Assembly: GCA_963969345.1 (NCBI GenBank)
Contig: OZ017770.1
Span: 10,968,180 to 11,032,179 of the forward strand
DNA: 64,000 nucleotides
Direction: 5' to 3'
From: Turbatrix aceti
Lineage: Eukaryota; Nematoda; Chromadorea; Rhabditida; Panagrolaimidae
The notes under the pieces were generated by a model. It searched no databases, was not told the DNA's origin, and saw only the letters and a program-made list of their open reading frames with translations. Within the stretch, counting starts at the first letter, position 1. Every line of letters begins with the position of its first letter. A program made the translations under genes and the position numbers. This document shows positions 1 through 11,700 of the stretch, piece by piece.

Positions 1-544
1 TTTTATTTTTTATATAATAGGCAGGTAGCGGGAAATAATCACCAAACAATTAAAAAAAAACAATCAGAATGCTTTTAGCACAAACTATCACAATTACTGA
101 CAAAAATAAATTTAAAACTCGTCAAAAATAGTTACTCTTGAGAAGTAACACGCTAACGGCCTCCAAAAGACAATGAATAATCAACATATAAACTGTTCGT
201 TACTCCGCCAAAAAGTAACAAAATAAGAACAAAAGCTGAATGTTACTCTGTAGAAAAGTAGCATAATAGGAGCAAAAAATGTTACTGCATAAAAACGTAA
301 AACAAAAGATAACACATTTGCGACAAAAGTTAAATGTTACTACTTGGAAAAGTAATACAATAAGGAAAAAATATGTTATTTCTAAATAACATTTTGCGCT
401 ACTATTATATTACTTTTCGTTTAACAAAATTTTTAACTTTTACGCATAATTCGCCGCAAAGTTGTACGACGTTTTTTGATTTTTTATATAATAGGCAGGT
501 AGCGGGAAATAATCACCAAACAATTAAAAAAACAATCAGAATGC

Positions 545-704
545 ATAAAGCTTGCCTAAAATGTATGCTAATCTGTCACTTGCGCAGATGGTAAATTCTC
601 AATATAAAATTAGATTTAAGTATGTACTGTAACTTATGATTTTTTTATGTTTTGTATCATTATGGTCAAAAATTACCACACAATTAAAAAAACAATCAGA
701 ATGC
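545..704 (+). repeat. Long-form block of satellite A (type copy)
   Basis: An extra block of about 158 bp starting ATAAAGCTTGCCTAAAATG. It is bounded on both sides by copies of a direct repeat that includes CAATTAAAAAAACAATCAGA. The same block occurs at about 2598, 23555, 26082, 32875, 33979, 35085, 37610 and 38719, and in a diverged form near 41720. The flanking direct repeats mean the 474-bp form can be derived from the 632-bp form by one direct-repeat deletion; insertion of the block is the alternative. Confidence 0.85.
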
Positions 705-3700
705 TTTTAGCACAAACTATCACAATTACTGACAAAAATAAATTTAAAACTCGTCAAAAATAGTTACTCTTGAGAAGTAACACGCTAACAGCCTCCAAAA
801 GACAATGAATAATCAACATATAAACTGTTCGTTACTCCGCCAAAAAGTAACAAAATAAGAACAAAAGCTGAATGTTACTCTGTAGAAAAGTAGCATAATA
901 GGAGCAAAAAATGTTACTGCATAAAAACGCAAAACAAAAGATAACATATTTGCGACAAAAGTTAAATGTTACTACTTGGAAAAGTAATACAATAAGGAAA
1001 AAATATGTTATTTCTAAATAACATTTTGCGTTACTATTATATTACTTTTCGTTTAACAAAATTTTTAACTTTTACGCATAATTCGCCGCAAAGTTGTACG
1101 ACGTTTTTTGATTTTTTATATAATAGGCAGGTAGCGGGAAATAATCACCAAACAATTAAAAAAAACAATCAGAATGCTTTTAGCACAAACTATCACAATT
1201 ACTGACAAAAATAAATTTAAAACTCGTCAAAAATAGTTGCTCTTGAGAAGTAACACGCTAACAGCCTCCAAAAGACAATGAATAATCAACATATAAACTG
1301 TTCGTTACTCCGCCAAAAAGTAACAAAATAAGAACAAAAGCTGAATGTTACTCTGTAGAAAAGTAGCATAATAGGAGCAAAAAATGTTACTGCATAAAAA
1401 CGCAAAACAAAAGATAACATATTTGCGACAAAAGTTAAATGTTACTACTTGGAAAAGTAATACAATAAGGAAAAAATATGTTATTTCTAAATAACATTTT
1501 GCGTTACTATTATATTACTTTTCGTTTAACAAAATTTTTAACTTTTACGCATAATTCGCCGCAAAGTTGTACGACGTTTTTTGATTTTTTATATAATAGG
1601 CAGGTAGCGGGAAATAATCACTAAACCATTAAAAAAAAACAATCAGAATGCTTTTAGCACAAACTATCACAATTACTGACAAAAATAAATTTAAAACTCG
1701 TCAAAAATAGTTACTCTTGAGAAGTAACACGCTAACAGCCTCCAAAAGACAATGAATAATCAACATATAAACTGTTCGTTACTCCGCCAAAAAGTAACAA
1801 AATAAGAACAAAAGCTGAATGTTACTCTGTAGAAAAGTAGTATAATAGGAGCAAAAAATGTTACTGCATAAAAACGCAAAACAAAAGATAACATATTTGC
1901 GACAAAAGTTAAATGTTACTACGTGGAAAAGTAATACAATATGGAAAAAATATGTTATTTCTAAATAACATTTTGCGCTACCATTATATTACTTTTCGTT
2001 TAACAAAATTTTTAACTTTTACGCATAATTCGCCGCAAAGTTGTACGACGTTTTTTTATTTTTTATATAATAGGCAGGTAGCGGGAAATAATCACCAAAC
2101 AATTAAAAAAAAACAATCAGAATGCTTTTAGCACAAACTATCACAATTACTGACAAAAATAAATTTAAAACTCGTCAAAAATAGTTACTCTTGAGAAGTA
2201 ACACGCTAACGGCCTCCAAAAGACAATGAATAATCAACATATAAACTGTTCGTTACTCCGCCAAAAAGTAACAAAATAAGAACAGAAGCTGAATGTTACT
2301 CTGTAGAAAAGTAGTATAATAGGAGCAAAAAATGTTACTGCATAAAAACGTAAAACAAAAGATAACACATTTGCGACAAAAGTTAAATGTTACTACTTGG
2401 AAAAGTAATACAATAAGGAAAAAATATGTTATTTCTAAATAACATTTTGCGCTACTATTATATTACTTTTCGTTTAACAAAATTTTTAACTTTTACGCAT
2501 AATTCGCCGCAAAGTTGTACGACGTTTTTTGATTTTTTATATAATAGGCAGGTAGCGGGAAATAATCACCAAACAATTAAAAAAACAATCAGAATGCATA
2601 AAGCTTGCCTAAAATGTATGCTAATCTGTCACTTGCGCAGATGGTAAATTCTCAATATAAAATTAGATTTAAGTATGTACTGTAACTTATGATTTTTTTA
2701 TGTTTTGTATCATTATGGTCAAAAATTACCACACAATTAAAAAAACAATCAGAATGCTTTTAGCACAAACTATCACAATTACTGACAAAAATAAATTTAA
2801 AACTCGTCAAAAATAGTTACTCTTGAGAAGTAACACGCTAACAGCCTCCAAAAGACAATGAATAATCAACATATAAACTGTTCGTTACTCCGCCAAAAAG
2901 TAACAAAATAAGAACAAAAGCTGAATGTTACTCTGTAGAAAAGTAGCATAATAGGAGCAAAAAATGTTACTGCATAAAAACGCAAAACAAAAGATAACAT
3001 ATTTGCGACAAAAGTTAAATGTTACTACTTGGAAAAGTAATACAATAAGGAAAAAATATGTTATTTCTAAATAACATTTTGCGTTACTATTATATTACTT
3101 TTCGTTTAACAAAATTTTTAACTTTTACGCATAATTCGCCGCAAAGTTGTACGACGTTTTTTGATTTTTTATATAATAGGCAGGTAGCGGGAAATAATCA
3201 CCAAACAATTAAAAAAAACAATCAGAATGCTTTTAGCACAAACTATCACAATTACTGACAAAAATAAATTTAAAACTCGTCAAAAATAGTTGCTCTTGAG
3301 AAGTAACACGCTAACAGCCTCCAAAAGACAATGAATAATCAACATATAAACTGTTCGTTACTCCGCCAAAAAGTAACAAAATAAGAACAAAAGCTGAATG
3401 TTACTCTGTAGAAAAGTAGCATAATAGGAGCAAAAAATGTTACTGCATAAAAACGCAAAACAAAAGATAACATATTTGCGACAAAAGTTAAATGTTACTA
3501 CTTGGAAAAGTAATACAATAAGGAAAAAATATGTTATTTCTAAATAACATTTTGCGTTACTATTATATTACTTTTCGTTTAACAAAATTTTTAACTTTTA
3601 CGCATAATTCGCCGCAAAGTTGTACGACGTTTTTTGATTTTTTATATAATAGGCAGGTAGCGGGAAATAATCACTAAACCATTAAAAAAAAACAATCAGA

Positions 3701-6700
3701 ATGCTTTTAGCACAAACTATCACAATTACTGACAAAAATAAATTTAAAACTCGTCAAAAATAGTTACTCTTGAGAAGTAACACGCTAACAGCCTCCAAAA
3801 GACAATGAATAATCAACATATAAACTGTTCGTTACTCCACCAAAAAGTAACAAAATAAGAACAAAAGCTGAATGTTACTCTGTAGAAAAGTAGCATAATA
3901 GGAGCAAAAAATGTTACTGCATAAAAACGCAAAACAAAAGATAACATATTTGCGACAAAAGTTAAATGTTACTACTTGGAAAAGTAATACAATAAGGAAA
4001 AAATATGTTATTTCTAAATAACATTTTGCGTTACTATTATATTACTTTTCGTTTAACAAAATTTTTAACTTTTACGCATAATTCGCCGCAAAGTTGTACG
4101 ACGTTTTTTGATTTTTTATATAATAGGCAGGTAGCGGGAAATAATCACCAAACAATTAAAAAAAACAATCAGAATGCTTTTAGCACAAACTATCACAATT
4201 ACTGACAAAAATAAATTTAAAACTCGTCAAAAATAGTTGCTCTTGAGAAGTAACACGCTAACAGCCTCCAAAAGACAATGAATAATCAACATATAAACTG
4301 TTCGTTACTCCGCCAAAAAGTAACAAAATAAGAACAAAAGCTGAATGTTACTCTGTAGAAAAGTAGCATAATAGGAGCAAAAAATGTTACTGCATAAAAA
4401 CGCAAAACAAAAGATAACATATTTGCGACAAAAGTTAAATGTTACTACTTGGAAAAGTAATACAATAAGGAAAAAATATGTTATTTCTAAATAACATTTT
4501 GCGTTACTATTATATTACTTTTCGTTTAACAAAATTTTTAACTTTTACGCATAATTCGCCGCAAAGTTGTACGACGTTTTTTGATTTTTTATATAATAGG
4601 CAGGTAGCGGGAAATAATCACTAAACCATTAAAAAAAAACAATCAGAATGCTTTTAGCACAAACTATCACAATTACTGACAAAAATAAATTTAAAACTCG
4701 TCAAAAATAGTTACTCTTGAGAAGTAACACGCTAACAGCCTCCAAAAGACAATGAATAATCAACATATAAACTGTTCGTTACTCCGCCAAAAAGTAACAA
4801 AATAAGAACAAAAGCTGAATGTTACTCTGTAGAAAAGTAGCATAATAGGAGCAAAAAATGTTACTGCATAAAAACGCAAAACAAAAGATAACATATTTGC
4901 GACAAAAGTTAAATGTTACTACTTGGAAAAGTAATACAATAAGGAAAAAATATGTTATTTCTAAATAACATTTTGCGTTACTATTATATTACTTTTCGTT
5001 TAACAAAATTTTTAACTTTTACGCATAATTCGCCGCAAAGTTGTACGACGTTTTTTGATTTTTTATATAATAGGCAGGTAGCGGGAAATAATCACCAAAC
5101 AATTAAAAAAAAACAATCAGAATGCTTTTAGCACAAACTATCACAATTACTGACAAAAATAAATTTAAAACTCGTCAAAAATAGTTACTCTTGAGAAGTA
5201 ACACGCTAACGGCCTCCAAAAGACAATGAATAATCAACATATAAACTGTTCGTTACTCCGCCAAAAAGTAACAAAATAAGAACAAAATCTGAATGTTACT
5301 CTGTAGAAAAGTAGCATAATAGGAGCAAAAAATGTTACTGCATAAAAACGCAAAACAAAAGATAACATATTTGCGACAAAAGTTAAATGTTACTACTTGG
5401 AAAAGTAATACAATAAGGAAAAAATATGTTATTTCTAAATAACATTTTGCGTTACTATTATATTACTTTTCGTTTAACAAAATTTTTAACTTTTACGCAT
5501 AATTCGCCGCAAAGTTGTACGACGTTTTTTGATTTTTTATATAATAGGCAGGTAGCGGGAAATAATCACCAAACAATTAAAAAAAAACAATCAGAATGCT
5601 TTTAGCACAAACTATCACAATTACTGACAAAAATAAATTTAAAACTCGTCGAAAATAGTTACTCTTGAGAAGTAACACGCTAACAGCCTCCAAAAGACAA
5701 TGAATAATCAACATATAAACTGTTCGTTACTCCGCCAAAAAGTAACAAAATAAGAACAAAAGCTGAATGTTACTCTGTAGAAAAGTAGCATAATAGGAGC
5801 AAAAAATGTTACTGCATAAAAACGCAAAACAAAAGATAACATATTTGCGACAAAAGTTAAATGTTACTACTTGGAAAAGTAACACAATAAGGAAAAAATA
5901 TGTTATTTCTAAATAACATTTTGCGTTACTATTATATTACTTTTCGTTTAACAAAATTTTTAACTTTTACGCATAATTCGCCGCAAAGTTGTACGACGTT
6001 TTTTGATTTTTTATATAATAGGCAGGTAGCGGGAAATAATCACCAAACAATTAAAAAAAAACAATCAGAATGCTTTTAGCACAAACTATCACAATTACTG
6101 ACAAAAATAAATTTAAAACTCGTCAAAAATAGTTACTCTTGAGAAGTAACACGCTAACGGCCTCCAAAAGACAATGAATAATCAACATATAAACTGTTCG
6201 TTACTCCGCCAAAAAGTAACAAAATAAGAACAAAATCTGAATGTTACTCTGTAGAAAAGTAGCATAATAGGAGCAAAAAATGTTACTGCATAAAAACGCA
6301 AAACAAAAGATAACATATTTGCGACAAAAGTTAAATGTTACTACTTGGAAAAGTAATACAATAAGGAAAAAATATGTTATTTCTAAATAACATTTTGCGT
6401 TACTATTATATTACTTTTCGTTTAACAAAATTTTTAACTTTTACGCATAATTCGCCGCAAAGTTGTACGACGTTTTTTGATTTTTTATATAATAGGCAGG
6501 TAGCGGGAAATAATCACCAAACAATTAAAAAAAAACAATCAGAATGCTTTTAGCACAAACTATCACAATTACTGACAAAAATAAATTTAAAACTCGTCGA
6601 AAATAGTTACTCTTGAGAAGTAACACGCTAACAGCCTCCAAAAGACAATGAATAATCAACATATAAACTGTTCGTTACTCCGCCAAAAAGTAACAAAATA

Positions 6701-7380
6701 AGAACAAAAGCTGAATGTTACTCTGTAGAAAAGTAGCATAATAGGAGCAAAAAATGTTACTGCATAAAAACGCAAAACAAAAGATAACATATTTGCGACA
6801 AAAGTTAAATGTTACTACTTGGAAAAGTAACACAATAAGGAAAAAATATGTTATTTCTAAATAACATTTTGCGTTACTATTATATTACTTTTCGTTTAAC
6901 AAAATTTTTAACTTTTACGCATAATTCGCCACAAAGTTGTACGACGTTTTTTGATTTTTTATATAATAGGCAGGTAGCGGGAAATAATCACCAAACAATT
7001 AAAAAAAACAATCAGAATGCTTTTAGCACAAACTATCACAATTACTGAAAAAAATAAATTTAAAACTCGTCAAAAATAGTTGCTCTTGAGAAGTAACACG
7101 CTAACAGCCTCCAAAAGACAATGAATAATCAACATATAAACTGTTCGTTACTCCGCCAAAAAGTAACAAAATAAGAACAAAAGCTGAATGTTACTCTGTA
7201 GAAAAGTAGCATAATAGGAGCAAAAAATGTTACTGCATAAAAACGTAAAACAAAAAATAACACATTTGCGACAAAAGTTAAATGTTACTACTTGGAAAAG
7301 TAATACAATAAGGAAAAAATATGTTATTTCTAAATAACATTTTGCGCTACTATTATATTACTTTTCGTTTAACAAAATTT

Positions 7381-7384
7381 TTAA
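7381..7384. other. Target-site duplication TTAA, left of foldback element
   Basis: The satellite reads ...AAATTTTTAAC|TTTTACGC when uninterrupted. At 7381-7384 it reads TTAA and then the element starts CAGACACTCTGC. After the right end (GCAGAGTGTCTG) the satellite resumes with TTAA at 23445-23448. The terminal C makes TTAAC possible on one side, but TTAA is the duplication consistent with both ends. Confidence 0.85.
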
Positions 7385-8096
7385 CAGACACTCTGCGAGC
7401 CGATTTAGGATCGAGGACACATCATTTTGACACTTTCAAATGTTTTGAGTCAGAGTTGTAGGCCTTCGGGGGAAAGGTCCAAAGCCGCGATATTTTATTT
7501 TATAAAATCCGGATTCACGAGATTCGGCTTCAGAAGTGTTTTTCATAAAAAATAGTGCCCCGTGCTACGTTGGTTATGAAAAATTCTGAGAAAATTAATA
7601 TAGGGGTTTCTGAGGACGGCGGATCCAATGACATACTCAGAATTTTTTTTGAGTTACGGTAATTATCGATTTTTTGATATCATACGTTTTCAAACCGCTA
7701 TCATATTCGGATCTCAAACTTAAGCGGTAATTCGATAAGCCTATCTTCTTCCCCGTTGTTTTTTGTATCGGAAAAAGTAAAACACAAAAAAAAATCGCGT
7801 GCCCAAGGTTGTCATAAATTTTAATTTATGCTCCAGACTCGACACCGAAGCCCTGCGCGCAACGTGCACGCATGATTTTGCGATGCTGCACACGCGTATT
7901 GACCTTTATTTTTTAGACGCATGCCTAACTTATTACAAAAACCGTTTTTGGAACCATTCAATAGGTGTGCCAAGGCGGGAAGGTGTACAGTAGTCTTTTT
8001 TTCAAGCTTTACCTGTAAAATGCCTGAGGCTATTAGCCATGAACATTTTGACAAAAATGACCTATTCTATCTTTTAGAGAATTCAATTCTCTATGG

Positions 8097-8301
8097 TGTA
8101 AAAAATTTTCAGATTTTTACCTTTATTTTTGGGTTCGGTACATTAATTTAAAAAACATACACCAAGTTTAACCTTCATTTTTCTGCCGACGCTTCTCTTA
8201 AGAAATAAAAATCTCATAATTTGAAGTGAAATTTAGAACATGTTGGGCAAATTAAGCTACAGAATCCAAAAATAAAGGTAAAAAACTAAAAATTTTTTAC
8301 T
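8097..8301. other. Loop of the foldback element, no gene seen
   Basis: About 205 bp of AT-rich sequence between the inverted arms. It has no ORF of note and no recognisable motif beyond A/T runs. Confidence 0.7.
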
Positions 8302-8432
8302 CCATAGAGAGTTGAATTCTCTAAAAGATAGAATAGGTCATTTTTGTCAAAATGTTCATGGCTAATAGCCTCAGGCATTTTACAGGTAAAGCTTGGAAAA
8401 AAGACTACTGTACACCTTCCCGCCTTGGCACA

Positions 8433-8437
8433 CCTAT
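8433..8437. other. Target-site duplication CCTAT, left of BEL/Pao element
   Basis: CCTAT precedes the 5' LTR TG at 8438 and is repeated at 22853-22857 directly after the 3' LTR CA. Joining the flanks at one CCTAT restores a continuous right arm of the foldback element. This confirms the insertion point and is the 5-bp duplication expected for BEL/Pao. Confidence 0.95.
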
Positions 8438-8618
8438 TGTCGTGGCTAGCGCCCTAGCCGCGATACGATGTCGTGGCTAACGCCACGATAAGATCGGCGC
8501 GCGGCCCAGCGACGCCGGGAAAGTGGGGGCGCCGACGGCTTGTCGGCCCCCCGAGACACTTCCGTTCCCCCCACGGAGGGGGGGGACGAGGCGGCGATCG
8601 CGACGATCGTCGGCTCGG

Positions 8619-8628
8619 CTATATATTG
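8619..8628 (+). promoter_or_regulatory. TATA-like box in BEL LTR
   Basis: CTATATATTG in otherwise GC-rich LTR sequence, about 120 bp before the LTR end, followed by a TTGTTGCAGACTAG stretch suitable for initiation. The same box is in the 3' LTR at about 22724. Functional use is inferred. Confidence 0.6.
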
Positions 8629-8693
8629 TTGCAGACTAGCTTCTTTCGTATCTTTTTCCAATTTTTCTGTTCACGGTGATTGTTAACGTTTTG

Positions 8694-8699
8694 AATAAA
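8694..8699 (+). promoter_or_regulatory. AATAAA polyadenylation signal in BEL LTR
   Basis: AATAAA about 70 bp downstream of the TATA-like box and about 50 bp from the LTR end. In the 3' LTR copy (about 22799) it could direct 3'-end formation. This order fits a standard U3-R-U5 layout. Confidence 0.6.
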
Positions 8700-8745
8700 C
8701 CAACTTCGCGTAATTCGACGAGCATTCTGCCCAACTCCGGATGAC

Positions 8746-11700
8746 ATGGTGCTACCGGCCGGTTCACGCGAAGCCCGGCAGCGACTCGGCATCCAACGAA
8801 GCGTCCTCACGCGCCGGTTGGCCAAGTACGAGGCCCTCGACCACCAGGTGTCGGCAGCGGATCCGGTGGCACAACGCAGCCTTCGGCAGCAGTTGCAGAC
8901 TTTCCAGGGAAGCATCAGTACTGCTGTCAATGGTGTGGAGAACGAGCTCACCGCGTACCGAAGCCACATTTCTTCGCTAGCCGCAGACGACGCCCAAGAC
9001 GAAGCCGCGCATCTCCAAGGAATATTGCGTGATTCAGACGGAGTTTCGCTCAGTCTGGAAGACGAACTAGCGGCAGCCAACGACGCGCTGGACGACATCG
9101 CGACGAATCTTCAGCGGCTAGAGGCGGTGCTGGCCGCTACGCCAGCGGCCACGGACAACGACGCCGTCGCGACGACGGACAACGACGCAGTCGCGACGAC
9201 TGACAACGACATCGACGAGCACGCGCGCAGCAACGCCGACAACAAGGATACGACCACGAACCACGACGCCAAACGACCAACGACCACGCGAGACGCACCT
9301 TCGACGACAGCACCCCGCGGCGACGATCGGCAAGATCTGAGCGGGCCCCACGGCTTTTTCGATGACGACGACGACCACGCACGTTCACCACCACCCGCAG
9401 TAGGGCGCGACCAGCCCACAGGTCGGTTCACTTTTCCGGGGGCCACCGAAGCCAGGAATCCATTGATCCCTCCTCCGTCTATTCCTCCCATGCCCATCGG
9501 CTACGGGTACCCGCCAGGGGTTCCGGGAGTCTTTCCTTTCCCTCCCACCCAACACGGACAGCCACCGAACATTGCGCAATACCCGATGCCTTGGTTTCCT
9601 CCTGCTGCCAATTATTTCCCGTACGCCGCGAGTTATTTCCCAGAGCCCCCACGCCCGCCAGCAGCATGGCCGGGCCAAGCGCCGCCTGCACCCGCACCGC
9701 TCGCGCCGCCAGCACCCGCACAGCCAGCTCCGCCAGCACCCGCACCGCTCGCGCCGCCGGCACCCGCACCGCTCGCGCTACCATCTGCACCTACTCAGCT
9801 TCCGCGCACGACTGACAACCAGCAGACTCCAAAAAATACGATGGCGCGTTTGCCAAAATTAGACTTACCTACCTTTGACGGTACGCCGTCCCAATGGCTC
9901 TGCTTTTCGGAAACTTTTACGGCCAACGTATTGGCACAACCGCTTGCGGGAGTAGACAAATGCACGTATCTTTTTTCGCTACTGCGCGGGGAAGCGAAAG
10001 CAGCAATAAAAGGGCTCGTGCCTTCCTCCACCTCCCTGGATCACGCATGGCGCAAACTCTCCGCACGTTTTGGGGACAGCAGCGACCTTCGCGCGGCGAT
10101 CTACGGCGAACTCATCGACATGTGCCCCGCTGTTACTTGTACACCGATCGAAGATGTACGAGCGTTGACCGACAGCATCGAAGCCTGTCTCCATCAACTT
10201 GAAGCGCTGGGGGATACGCTAGAGCATCCACTTCTCGTCGCGCGCGTGGCAGATCTGTTACCAGAATGGTTGTTGCTAGACATCATTCGCGAGCACGGGC
10301 GGCGTTACACAATTGCAGACGTGCGCCAGACTATGGCAGAGGCAATGAGTACACGCGATCATATCCGACGCATTAAATTAGGCCACCAGCGCGTAGCGAC
10401 AACCGCGCAGCCTCAACTTACGACTCTCGCAACAACGCGGCCCCCGCGCGGGCAAGATGCACCTAACCACACGGCCGCCATCGTGCGCAAACCATGCCTA
10501 TTCTGCAACAGCACGCAGCATTCGACGACATACTGCACCACGCACAGCTCTCTCGCCCAGCGACGCGATCGGTTGCGAACGTTGCAACGCTGTTTTGTAT
10601 GCCTCAGTAGCGAACACCGCGCCGAGGACTGCCCACGTCGCGAATCCCCTTGCTTTAAATGTCACCAAACGGGCCACACGAAGCCGCTCTGCCCGGATAT
10701 CGTAACCCAGACCCAGCCGGACGTAACGGTGGCAGCAGCAGCAGGTTTAAATAAAGACGCGCAAGCCACCTTCCTTCCATTGGTGTCGGTACAGGTAGTC
10801 GATCCGGCGGGAGTACTTACGCAGGCCTGGGCGATTTTGGACGTAGGAAGCGAAAGTAGTTTCGTCACGACAGCCCTCGCAGAACGCCTCCGAGGCGTAC
10901 CACTCGAAGCGACAACCGTCACGCTGGGGACCGTAGGTAAGCAGGAACACGTGGTCGAGTCCCGCCGTTATGAAATTGCGATCGTACAAGAGAACGGCAC
11001 ACACAAACACGTTGCGTGCTGGGCTTTGCCGCAGCTTCTTCATCCTTTGCGACACGCAACCATTACGCCAGAAGGGTTGATCAGGGGAAGCACGCAACGA
11101 GTGGACTTGCTTTTAGGCGTAGACGTCTACTTCGACATCGTACGCAGCGCGCCGCAAAGGCTCGACAACGGACTTTACGTAGTACACAGTACCCTCGGCA
11201 CAGTCATCAGCGGGCGCCCGCACGACACGGTCACATTGCAGGTCGGGCAAGTGCATGTCAATACAGAGGAAAGCACGCTCGACAAGCTCTTGGAGCAACA
11301 GTGGAGGCTCGAGACGATTGGGATTACAGATGATCCGCACGAGATCGACGATGATCACGCAGCCGCACAGGTTTTGGCATCGATACAGCGTGCGTCAGAC
11401 GGTCGTTACTCCGTGCGCCTCCCTCGCAAATCTTTACCCGGCGTTTTTCCGGATCATTTCTACATGGCGCGCGCACGGCTTATTTCCACCGTTCGACGGC
11501 TTCAGCGCACGGAGCCGGAGGCTTGGCAAGCATACGTCGAAGCGGTACAGAAACAGGAAGCGTGCGGTATTATCGAGAAAGTAACGGAAGACGCGCAACC
11601 CACGGAGGGCGTGCATTACATGCCCCACCACATGCTTTTGGATAAAAAACGGCGCGTAGTCTATGACGGTTCAGCTAAACAAGGCACTCACGACGTCGCG

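Larger units (their letters stand above)
1..7384 (+). repeat. Satellite A tandem array, 473-474 bp unit, first block
   Basis: Head-to-tail copies of an AT-rich unit. The landmark ATGTTATTTCTAAATAACAT recurs at about 372, 1004, 1477, 1951, 2425, 3057, 3530, 4004 and onward every 473-474 bp to 7320. Two copies, near 545 and 2598, carry an extra block of about 158 bp, giving a 632-bp long form. The two long forms are 2,053 bp apart, which is one long plus three normal units. From about 5,160 to 7,050 a two-unit (948-bp) register is visible: the variant AACAAAATCTGAATG occurs at 5281 and again about 948 bp later. Each unit contains several short GTTAC...GTAAC dyads. Small ORFs of 60-73 codons recur only because the unit recurs, and I do not call them genes. 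The array starts mid-unit at the window edge and is cut at 7384 by the foldback element. Confidence 0.97.
8438..8746 (+). repeat. 5' LTR of BEL/Pao element
   Basis: 309 bp from TGTCGTGGCTAGCGCC to CTCCGGATGACA, matching 22543-22852 except for one C in a C-run. The first 55 bp contain dyads around CGTGGC...GCCACG (about 8471-8489) that could form a hairpin at the U3 edge. A TATA-like box is at 8619-8628 and an AATAAA signal at 8694-8699. Confidence 0.95.

Noticed and set aside
7799..8151. Short ORFs in the foldback arm on both strands
   Set aside because: Non-matching frames between the two arms and no transposase motif.
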